A stretch of 33,860 bases of DNA from Pseudomonadota bacterium (GTDB lineage: Bacteria; Pseudomonadota; Alphaproteobacteria; Rhizobiales; Pleomorphomonadaceae), in the NCBI GenBank assembly GCA_023436885.1, contig JAEZHI010000052.1, forward strand, positions 1 to 33,860, given 5' to 3'. This document shows positions 27,214 to 33,860 of the stretch, in pieces (position 1 is the first letter of the stretch; each line of letters starts with the position of its first letter). The translations under genes were made by a program, and so were the position numbers. The notes under the pieces are model-generated. The model worked only from the letters and a program-made list of their open reading frames with translations. It ran no database searches and was not told the origin of the DNA.

Positions 27214-27585
27214 ATGCGACTCTCCCGTGATTGACGACTTGATGGGCTTCCCGCGTCGATGCCTGACGATGGCCTGCTGGTTCGGATGCCCCTCCGAGCT
27301 TCCCCGAGGAACGGACGCTGCCAATCTGGCAGGCCGTCGCGTTGAGTCGTGCTCGTTTCTTCCGATCACAGGGCGCTGTGATCCGACGGCACTAACCGTA
27401 ATTGGGATCGGGAAAATAAACCAAGAAAGACTATAACTATAATAGACTATTACGGACAAGTTTGTTTCTTAAGTGAATGTACCTAGGGAACGTCTTGCCT
27501 TGGTTAGGAGCGGGCCGAGATGACACATTCGCCGCAGGAAGGCCGCTTCGATCAGGCCCTCATTTCCCCCGCCAGGAGATATGCG
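27214..27585. promoter_or_regulatory. Divergent control region between sfnB and ssuD
   Basis: 372 bases without a gene. It contains GATCACAG (27364-27371) and CTGTGATC (27376-27383), a perfect 8+8 dyad with a 4-base centre. An AT-rich cluster follows: ACTATA twice in direct repeat (27430-27441), then the palindrome AATAG-A-CTATT (27441-27451). The CTATT/AATAG half-sites also occur before tauA. This region most likely answers to sulfur limitation. The GATCACAG dyad could also fold as an RNA hairpin in the sfnB leader. Confidence 0.6.
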
Positions 27586-28755
27586 GTGAGTATTCCAGTC
27601 CCAGACAAGATCAATGCCCTGTGGTTCCTGCCGACCCATGGCGACAGCCGCTATCTCGGCACGACCATTGGCGGTCGTTCGGTGGATCTCCCCTATCTGA
27701 AGCAGGTCGCCCAAGCCGCGGATTCCCTTGGATATTATGGCGTGCTGATCCCCACCGGGCGGTCCTGCGAGGACAGCTGGCTGGTGGCGTCGGCCCTGAT
27801 CTCGTCGACAGAAAGGTTGAGGTTCCTGGTTGCCGTGCGCCCGGGCGTGTTCTCGCCGACACAAGCCGCGCGCATGTCGGCGACGCTGGATCGCCTGTCG
27901 GGCGGGCGTTTGCTCGTCAATGTGGTGACCGGCGGTGATCCGGCGGAGAACCGTGGTGACGGCGTCTGGTGGGATCATGCCGAGCGCTACGCAGCTACCG
28001 AAGAATTCCTCAACGTCTACAGCCGCCTTATCGCCGGCGAGACCGTCGCCTTCGAGGGCAAGTATATCAAGGTGGATGATGCGCGGTTGCTGTTCCCGCC
28101 GGTCCAGTCGCCGCCGCCGCTCTATTTCGGCGGTTCGTCGGTAGAAGCTCACGACGTGGCGGCGCGCACCATCGACAAGTATCTGAGCTGGGGCGAGCCA
28201 CCCAAGGATGTGGCGGCGAAATTCGCCGATATCCGCGAACGCGCCGAAAAGGCTGGCCGCGAGGTCAGCTTCGGCGTCCGGCTGCATGTGATCGTGAGAG
28301 AGACCACGGAAAAGGCCTGGGCTGCGGCCAACGATCTGATCCGCTATCTCGATGACGACACCATTGCCAGCGCCCAGAAGGTGTTTGCCCGCATGGATTC
28401 GGAAGGGCAGCGGCGCATGAGCCAGCTGCACGGCGGCCGCCGCGACAAGCTGGAGATCAGCCCCAATCTCTGGGCCGGCGTCGGTCTGGTGCGCGGCGGT
28501 GCCGGCACGGCGATCGTCGGCGATCCGGACACGGTGGCCGAGCGTATCGACGAGTACCGCCGCATCGGCGCCGACAGCTTCATCTTCTCGGGCTACCCGC
28601 ATCTTGAGGAAGCCTATCGCTTCGGCGAGCTCGTCCTTCCCAAGCTGCCGCTTGCTCATCCCATTCGCGGCAACGCGGCGACCGTCAACACTGGGCCGTT
28701 CGGCGAGACGATCGCCGGCGATCATCGGCCGTCGGCGCGGACCGCGCAGTCGTGA
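27586..28755 (+). CDS. ssuD: FMNH2-dependent alkanesulfonate monooxygenase
   Basis: 389 residues from the GTG at 27586, which has AGGAG 7 bases upstream; the ATG at 27520 adds 22 residues not seen in the family. It follows E. coli SsuD almost throughout: WFLPTHGD, IPTGRSCEDSW (Cys61), FGVRLHVIVRET, ISPNLWAGVGLVRGGAGTAIVGD and SGYPHLEEAYR. SsuD splits alkanesulfonates with FMNH2 and oxygen into an aldehyde and sulfite. Unlike most ssu operons, no ssuE, ssuA, ssuB or ssuC adjoins it. FMNH2 probably comes from the reductase at 23931-24458, and uptake perhaps through TauABC. Confidence 0.93.
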   Translation: MSIPVPDKINALWFLPTHGDSRYLGTTIGGRSVDLPYLKQVAQAADSLGYYGVLIPTGRSCEDSWLVASALISSTERLRFLVAVRPGVFSPTQAARMSATLDRLSGGRLLVNVVTGGDPAENRGDGVWWDHAERYAATEEFLNVYSRLIAGETVAFEGKYIKVDDARLLFPPVQSPPPLYFGGSSVEAHDVAARTIDKYLSWGEPPKDVAAKFADIRERAEKAGREVSFGVRLHVIVRETTEKAWAAANDLIRYLDDDTIASAQKVFARMDSEGQRRMSQLHGGRRDKLEISPNLWAGVGLVRGGAGTAIVGDPDTVAERIDEYRRIGADSFIFSGYPHLEEAYRFGELVLPKLPLAHPIRGNAATVNTGPFGETIAGDHRPSARTAQS

Positions 28756-30164
28756 GCAGACGCCCTGTCGTTGGTATAGTCGGGGGAGGCTTCTCCGGCG
28801 CGGCGGTTGCCTGGCATCTGGCCCGCGCCTCGATGCCCGTCAACATTGTCATCTTCGAGCCGAATGCGACGCTGGGGGCTGGGCTTGCCTATGGCCCCGG
28901 CGATCCGGCTTGGCGCATCAATGTGCCGGCCAGCAAGATGACCTTGTTGCCAGACGATCCTGAGCATTTCCAACGCTGGGTCGACAAGGGCAATCATCTG
29001 GCGACCGATCCGGATGCCTATGGCGAGGATGGCCAGCCCTATCCGCGCCGGTCCCTGTTCGGCGAATATGTCGACGAACATCTCGCGCCGTTACTGCGTC
29101 GGGGGCAGGTGCGGCACGTCCGGCAGGCCGTCAGGTCGGTGGGCCGCGAAGCAAGCCGATGGCGTGTCGCGACCGGGGATGGCCAGTCCATCGAGGTGGA
29201 TCGGCTGGTGATTGCCAGTACGCATCCGAAGCCGGGGTTCCCGGCAGAACTGGCGGCGCTGCGCGGCCACCCGCGCGTTGTCGACGATGCCCTGCAGCAT
29301 GAAGCGATTGCCCGGATCGACCGGAATGCTCGCGTTCTCGTGGTCGGGTCGGGACTGACCGCCGCCGACGTGGTGGCTGCCCTGAAGGCGCGTGGTCACT
29401 CGGGACCGATCACACTGATTTCGCGGCGCGGACTCTTGCCGCGCGGCCAGTCACCGACGCCAGTCGAGCCATTTGGCGATTTCTCGAGTGCCCCGTCCGC
29501 GACTGCGCTGGAGCTGCTCGTCAGCATTCGCCGTGCCGTTCGCGCTGCCGCCGCCGAGGGTATTGGCTGGCACGCTGTTCTCGATGCTGTCCGCATCCAG
29601 GGCGACCAAGTCTGGAATGGCCTGACGATCGCCGAACGGCGGCGTCTGCTTCGGCATCTGAGAGCCTTCTGGGACGTCCATCGCTTTCGCATCGCCCCCC
29701 AGGTCGAGGCGGTGCTGCGGGCAGCTCTCGCTTCCGGCGAGGTCGTTCATCTCACGGCATCGTTGAAAGGCGCGCGGCTCGACGGCGATGAACTTGTTGT
29801 CGATCTCTTCAACCGTCGGACGGGCGCGCCCCTGTCGTTGGCCGTTGATGTGGTTGTCATCGCCACCGGTCCGGCACACAGCAAGGTCATCGACAGCCAG
29901 CCTTATCTTGCCGATCTCCGGGACGCCGGATGGCTGCGGGCCGATCCGGCCGCCCTCGGCCTTGCGACCAGTCGGACAGGCCGGGCAATCGGAGCCGATG
30001 GCCGGCCCGTGGATACGCTCTTCGTCGCTGGCCCGCTGGCCAGAGGTACGTTCGGCGAACTGATGGGGCTGCCCCAGGTGTCGGACTACGCGCTGTTTAT
30101 CGCCGACCAACTGCGGCAGGGCCTACCGGTGTTCTCGGACGCCGATGTTCATGCACCGGCCTGA
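28752..30164 (+). CDS. FAD/NAD(P)-binding protein (HpyO/YdhS-like)
   Basis: A 470-residue flavoprotein starting with GTG in a 4-base overlap with ssuD, so the two are translationally coupled. It has an N-terminal FAD loop (GIVGGGFSGAAVA, 7-19), the block GLAYGPGDPAWRINVPASKM typical of the NAD_binding_9 group, and a second nucleotide loop (VLVVGSGLTAADVV). The family includes urate hydroxylase HpyO and many unassigned proteins found beside sulfur-starvation monooxygenases. It might reduce flavin, oxidise a sulfur compound or hydroxylate a product. The function is not known. Confidence 0.82.
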   Translation: MSRRPVVGIVGGGFSGAAVAWHLARASMPVNIVIFEPNATLGAGLAYGPGDPAWRINVPASKMTLLPDDPEHFQRWVDKGNHLATDPDAYGEDGQPYPRRSLFGEYVDEHLAPLLRRGQVRHVRQAVRSVGREASRWRVATGDGQSIEVDRLVIASTHPKPGFPAELAALRGHPRVVDDALQHEAIARIDRNARVLVVGSGLTAADVVAALKARGHSGPITLISRRGLLPRGQSPTPVEPFGDFSSAPSATALELLVSIRRAVRAAAAEGIGWHAVLDAVRIQGDQVWNGLTIAERRRLLRHLRAFWDVHRFRIAPQVEAVLRAALASGEVVHLTASLKGARLDGDELVVDLFNRRTGAPLSLAVDVVVIATGPAHSKVIDSQPYLADLRDAGWLRADPAALGLATSRTGRAIGADGRPVDTLFVAGPLARGTFGELMGLPQVSDYALFIADQLRQGLPVFSDADVHAPA

Positions 30165-30193
30165 GAGCCACCTTTGGAAAATTGCCCACCGCC

Positions 30194-31555
30194 ATGCCCA
30201 GACAGATCCTGTTCAACGCCTTCGACATGAATTGCCTCGCCCACCAGTCTCCGGGCCTTTGGCGGCATCCCTATGATCGCTCGACGGAATTCGCTGGCCT
30301 TGCACCGTGGTTGAAGCTGGCCGGCACGCTGGAGCGTGGCTTGTTCGAAGCGCTCTTCCTCGCCGATGTGTTGGGCGTCTACGACGTGTTCGGCGGCAGC
30401 CAGGATGCCGCCGTCGCCCATGGCATCCAGATTCCGGCACATGATCCGCTGTTGCTGGTTCCGGCATTGGCGGCCGCCACGGGTCATCTCGGGTTTGGCG
30501 TCACCGTCAACCTGACTTACGAGCCGCCTTACCTTTTGGCACGCCGGTTCTCGACGCTCGATCATCTCACCGGCGGCCGGGTCGGCTGGAATATCGTTAC
30601 CGGTTATCTCGACAGTGCCGCTCGGGCGCTGGGGTTCAAGGCCCAGCTCGCCCACGACGACCGCTATGCCGTCGCCGAGGAATACATGGAAGTCGTCTAC
30701 CGCCTCTGGCAGGAGAGCTGGTCGGACGATGCCGTGGTGGCCGACAGGGCAGGGCTTTATGCCGACCCGAGCAAGGTGCGCCGCATCGTCCATGCCGGCG
30801 ACCACTTCAACCTCAATGCGCCGCACCTCTGCCTGCCGTCGCCGCAGAGGGTGCCGCTGCTGTTCCAGGCTGGAACGTCGGCTGCCGGGCGGGCGTTTGC
30901 CGGCCGCCACGCGGAATGCGTGTTCATTTCGGGGCCTTCGGAAGTCGTGATCGCCCCGCGCGTCGCCGCCATTCGCAAAGCGGCCGCCGAGGCTGGCCGG
31001 AGCGGGAGCGATATCCGGATCTTCTCGCTGATGACGGTGATCCTCGCCCCGACCGACGCCGAGGCGCGCGACAAGGAGGCCGACCTGCGCGGCTTCGGCG
31101 ACATCGAGGGCGCGCTCGCCCTGTTGTCCGGCTGGACCGGCATCGATTTCTCGACCATCCCTCCGGATCAGGAGGTGCGCCACGTGGAAAACGATGCCGG
31201 CCGCTCGGCGCTGGAAGCCATCACGCGGGCCGATCCCCAGCGCCGCTGGACGGTGGAGGAAGTTGCCCGTCATGCCACCATCGGCGGTATCGGCCCGGTC
31301 ATCGCCGGCAGTCCGGCGACCGTTGCCGAGCGCCTTGTTGCCTGGCAGGACGCGACCGATGTCGACGGCTTCAACTTGGCTTTCGCCACCCGCCCCGGTT
31401 CCATGGTCGATGTCGTCGACCTGCTGATCCCCGAGCTGCAGACCCGCGGGCTTTACAAGACGGCCTATGCCGAGGGAACGCTGCGCGAGAAACTGTTCGG
31501 CGCCGGGCGGGCACGACCATCGGCGCCGCACCCGGCCGCTGCCTATCTCAGGTGA
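30194..31555 (+). CDS. LLM-class flavin monooxygenase, NtaA/SnaA/DszA type (first paralogue)
   Basis: 453 residues from the ATG at 30194, 29 bases after the flavoprotein gene and with a weak ribosome site. The family opening RQILFNAFDMNCLAHQSPGLW, the block GGRVGWNIVTGYLDSAARALG and the block PLLFQAGTSAAGRAFAGRHAE are diagnostic (each at the flavin or subunit interface in relatives). Such enzymes use FMNH2 and oxygen to cleave C-N or C-S bonds; DszA acts on a sulfone. Last gene of the ssuD operon. Desulfurisation is suggested by context only. Confidence 0.87.
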   Translation: MPRQILFNAFDMNCLAHQSPGLWRHPYDRSTEFAGLAPWLKLAGTLERGLFEALFLADVLGVYDVFGGSQDAAVAHGIQIPAHDPLLLVPALAAATGHLGFGVTVNLTYEPPYLLARRFSTLDHLTGGRVGWNIVTGYLDSAARALGFKAQLAHDDRYAVAEEYMEVVYRLWQESWSDDAVVADRAGLYADPSKVRRIVHAGDHFNLNAPHLCLPSPQRVPLLFQAGTSAAGRAFAGRHAECVFISGPSEVVIAPRVAAIRKAAAEAGRSGSDIRIFSLMTVILAPTDAEARDKEADLRGFGDIEGALALLSGWTGIDFSTIPPDQEVRHVENDAGRSALEAITRADPQRRWTVEEVARHATIGGIGPVIAGSPATVAERLVAWQDATDVDGFNLAFATRPGSMVDVVDLLIPELQTRGLYKTAYAEGTLREKLFGAGRARPSAPHPAAAYLR

Positions 31556-31633
31556 CGAGCGAACAGGCTACGACCTGGCTCGCCTCGCCACCGGTCGTGC
31601 GTCCGGCATTTCCCGCAAGCGCCGCGCCGCGGC

Positions 31634-33034
31634 TCACTCAGCGGCTTGAGCCGATGACTCCTGCCGCTTGATGGCTTCGATGTCGCGATAGTTGACGGCC
31701 GGATGCGGCGCCGACAGATAGTCTCCGTCGCCGAACAGCTTCTGGCGCAGCGTTCCCGGACGATAGGCCGTGGGATAGACGCCGCGCTTCTGCAACTCCG
31801 GCACCACGAGGTTCACCACATCCTCGAAAGTTCCCGGCGTAATGGCATAGGCGAGGTTGAAGCCGTCGACGTCGGTTTCCTCGACCCACTGCTGGAGAAT
31901 GTCGGCGATGGTGGAGGGCGAGCCGACGAACACCGGGCCAAGACCGCCGATGCCACCGAACTTGGCCAGTTCGTCGATCGTCCACGACTTGTTGCCGCCG
32001 GCGAGATGCTCGACGACAGAAAGGATGGCGTTGGTCTCCACATGCTTGACCAGATCAGTCGGTGCATACTGGCCGAAGTCGATCCCGCTCCAGCCTGACA
32101 TGAACACCAGCGATCCGTCATAGGACGAGTAGGCGTTGAGCTCCTCGAACTTCTTCTGCGCCTTCTCGTCGGTCTCATCGGTGATGATGGTCACCAGCGT
32201 GTAGATCAACAGCTTGCGCGGATCTCGCCCGGCCTTGGCGGCACGGGTGCGGATGTCCTCGACATAGGACTGGAGAACCTGCTTTGTCGGTGCGGCGACG
32301 AAGACGCATTCGGCGTGACGGGCGGCGAAATCCTTGCCCGCCCCGGACGCTCCTGCCTGGTAGAGAACGGGTGTCCGCTGCGGTGACGGCTCTGTCAGCT
32401 GATAGCCCGGCACGTCGAAGAACTTGCCCTTGTGGCCGATCTCGTGAACCTTTTCCGGGATAGTAAAGACGCGTCTTTCCGCGTCGCGCACCACGGCGCC
32501 TTCCTCCCAGCTACCCTCGAGCAACTTGTAGAGGACTTCCAGATACTCGGCGGCCACCTCGTAGCGGTTGTCATGGCGGCGCAAGCCACCTTCACCGACA
32601 TTCTTGGCGCCGCTCTCCAGATAGGATGTCACGATGTTCCAGCCGACGCGCCCCTTGGTGTGGTGGTCGGCCGTGGCGATGCGACGGGCGAAGGTGTAGG
32701 GGTGCTCGAAGGAGGTCGATGCGGTGATGCCGATGCCGAGGTGCTCCGTCGCCAGCGCGATCGGCGCCGCAAGCTGCAGCGGATCGTTGACGGGGATCTG
32801 GGCGGCCTGCTCGATCGCGTGATAGTTGGAGCCCTTGTAGACGTCGTAATAGCCGATCACGTCAGCGATGAAGATGCCATCGAAGATACCGCGTTCAAGG
32901 GTTCTCGCCAGATCCTGCCAATAGTCCAAGTCCTTGTATTTCCAAGACTTGTCTTCGGGATGTGCCCAAAGCCCCGGTGATTGATGCCCGACGCAGTTCA
33001 TGTCGAAGGCGTTGAAATGGATCTGACGGCTCAT
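31634..33034 (-). CDS. LLM-class flavin monooxygenase, NtaA/SnaA/DszA type (second paralogue)
   Basis: A 466-residue homologue of the preceding protein, convergent with it across 78 bases. It shares RQIHFNAFDMNCVGHQSPGLW, GRVGWNIVTSYLESGAKNVG and PVLYQAGASGAGKDFAARHAE. It keeps a small insert of charged residues after GGLRRHDNR and a longer C-terminus (DIEAIKRQESSAQAAE). AGGAAG lies 8 bases before the ATG. Its own promoter lies in the AT-rich part of 33035-33482. Likely oxygenolytic cleavage of a sulfone or similar compound, with FMNH2 from the nearby reductase. Confidence 0.87.
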   Translation of the reverse strand: MSRQIHFNAFDMNCVGHQSPGLWAHPEDKSWKYKDLDYWQDLARTLERGIFDGIFIADVIGYYDVYKGSNYHAIEQAAQIPVNDPLQLAAPIALATEHLGIGITASTSFEHPYTFARRIATADHHTKGRVGWNIVTSYLESGAKNVGEGGLRRHDNRYEVAAEYLEVLYKLLEGSWEEGAVVRDAERRVFTIPEKVHEIGHKGKFFDVPGYQLTEPSPQRTPVLYQAGASGAGKDFAARHAECVFVAAPTKQVLQSYVEDIRTRAAKAGRDPRKLLIYTLVTIITDETDEKAQKKFEELNAYSSYDGSLVFMSGWSGIDFGQYAPTDLVKHVETNAILSVVEHLAGGNKSWTIDELAKFGGIGGLGPVFVGSPSTIADILQQWVEETDVDGFNLAYAITPGTFEDVVNLVVPELQKRGVYPTAYRPGTLRQKLFGDGDYLSAPHPAVNYRDIEAIKRQESSAQAAE

Positions 33035-33482
33035 GCTGGGCTTCCTGCTAAGGTCAGGGGCGGATTGGCCCCCTTCGACAAGCCGAACTGTGGAATTGCC
33101 TTAGGTATAAATACAGAAATACGATATTTTTTATGTACTAATCTGAGGAATGAATTTGTTGAGTTTGCCTTACGGGGTTTCTGCCGATTTGAGTCGGCGC
33201 TTTTGCCGTGAAGCCGCCCAGACGCAGATGAGAATGTCCGACCGTCAGCGAAGGAGAGAGTGGGTTAAGCGCCACATCCGGCGCCCGCCTTGAGCGAGTC
33301 CGTGATGACGGAGCGTTTTCCGCGATGACGGATGGCGGCGGCGGCTTCGTTAGCGGGCCGTCCAATGTCACGGAGCAATCGTCCGGGCGTCCGAGTTTTC
33401 CCGTTGAGGCGACTTCGCGCGGGAGCTAGCCAGGGTTCATGGAGATTGACGGACGGGAACGCGTCCGACGGGAGACAGTGAG
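33035..33482. promoter_or_regulatory. Divergent control region between the LLM gene and the Met-rich gene
   Basis: 448 bases without a convincing gene. An AT-rich stretch (about 33096-33160) probably holds the promoter of the minus-strand monooxygenase gene. Two copies of GATGACGGA (33304-33312 and 33324-33332) repeat directly with a 20-bp period, two helical turns, and could be activator sites for the Met-rich gene. The remainder is GC-rich and featureless to me. Confidence 0.5.
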
Positions 33483-33848
33483 ATGAACACCGCCATGAAC
33501 ATGCAGCCGATGATGCCCATGATGCAGATGCCGATGATGAACGGCATGATGAACCCCATGATGGGCATGATGCCGATGATGGGCATGCCCATGATGAACC
33601 CGATGATGGGTGGGATGATGAACCCGATGATGGGCGGCATGATGCCGCAGATGATGCCGGTCATGATGGCGAAGATGACCTGCACGATGACCAAGAACGG
33701 CATGACATGCGAGATGATGCCGATGGACGGCGCCGACATGGACATGTTCATGGACTGCTGCAAGCGCATGATGTCGATGATGCAGGGCGGCATGCCCATG
33801 ATGATGATGTGCGGCGGCATGCCGATGATGTGCGGCACGATGGCCTGA
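33483..33848 (+). CDS. Methionine/cysteine-rich small protein of unknown function
   Basis: 121 residues, of which 55 are Met and 6 are Cys. The N-terminal half (to about 65) is a run of Met pairs set off by Pro, Gly and Asn, with the repeat NPMMGGMM. The C-terminal half has MTCTMTKNGMTCEMMP, then DMDMFMDCCKRMM, then two MMCGG/MMCG elements. GGGAG lies 8 bases before the ATG, and an intrinsic terminator follows the copy at the left end, so it looks like a real expressed gene. No signal peptide is evident. Possible roles are a sulfur or methionine store, Cu(I)/Ag(I) binding, or an oxidant sink. I recognise no characterised family. Confidence 0.8.
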   Translation: MNTAMNMQPMMPMMQMPMMNGMMNPMMGMMPMMGMPMMNPMMGGMMNPMMGGMMPQMMPVMMAKMTCTMTKNGMTCEMMPMDGADMDMFMDCCKRMMSMMQGGMPMMMMCGGMPMMCGTMA

Positions 33849-33860
33849 CCGTCAGCCAGC
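33773..33860. repeat. 88-bp terminal direct repeat, right copy
   Basis: Identical to bases 1-88. It includes the last 25 codons of the Met-rich gene, counting the stop, and 12 bases after it. The window stops here, so whether identity would continue into the terminator at 102-131 cannot be seen. Confidence 0.95.

Noticed and set aside
27214..27585. SAM-responsive riboswitch in the sfnB/ssuD leader
   Set aside because: I looked for SAM-II-like or S-box-like helices and found only the isolated dyad at 27364-27383; the pattern does not fit a known class by eye.
33437..33838. Minus-strand frame rich in Ile, Met, Gly and Pro opposite the Met-rich gene
   Set aside because: Repeated ATG reads as CAT or ATC on the other strand or frame, producing an Ile-rich shadow. 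The plus strand has the ribosome site, and the terminator follows the plus-strand gene.
33483..33848. CRISPR or simple tandem-repeat array in the ATG-rich segment
   Set aside because: There are no regular repeat-spacer units; the repetition comes from Met pairs in a single open frame.

Overview
The window is GC-rich, densely packed bacterial DNA. Gene content and protein style (Xsc/Tpa/TauABC, SfnB-type oxidoreductases, several flavin monooxygenases, RbsABC-type sugar uptake) suggest an aerobic alphaproteobacterium, probably of the Hyphomicrobiales. That placement is inference; no marker gene is present. I see no transposase, integrase, replication, partition, rRNA, tRNA or CRISPR sequence.

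Left part (about 0.4-11.8 kb) is a carbohydrate-acid cassette. A GntR/FCD regulator and a VOC protein come first, then an SDR dehydrogenase with a 3-mercaptopyruvate-type sulfurtransferase. Divergent from these is one tightly coupled operon: sugar-binding protein, double ATPase, permease, D-apionate-lactonase-like protein, Gfo/Idh/MocA dehydrogenase, and an aldo/keto reductase of the aldose 1-dehydrogenase type. The logic is import of a sugar, oxidation at C1 to a lactone, hydrolysis to an aldonate, and further oxidation.

Middle part (11.9-18.1 kb) is a complete taurine route on the minus strand: tpa-xsc-tauA-tauB-tauC. Taurine is imported, transaminated to sulfoacetaldehyde, and cleaved to acetyl phosphate and sulfite.

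Right part (18.4-33.0 kb) is an organosulfur-acquisition region. It holds one zinc-type and two zinc-free MDR dehydrogenases, a methylthioribose-kinase homologue, an aldo/keto reductase, a flavin reductase, two SfnB-family oxidoreductases, SsuD alkanesulfonate monooxygenase, a FAD/NAD(P)-binding protein, and two NtaA/DszA-type flavin monooxygenases. One flavin reductase could feed up to five flavin-dependent enzymes. A methylthioribose kinase among sulfone/sulfonate monooxygenases is unusual and hints at oxidative salvage of thioether sugars.

The last gene (33,483-33,848) encodes a 121-residue protein with 55 methionines and 6 cysteines, so half of it is sulfur amino acids. The final 88 bases, covering this gene's 3' end, are identical to the first 88 bases of the window, and a strong terminator follows at the left end. 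The sequence is therefore either circularly closed (unit 33,772 bp), bounded by two copies of this gene, or closed artificially by assembly.
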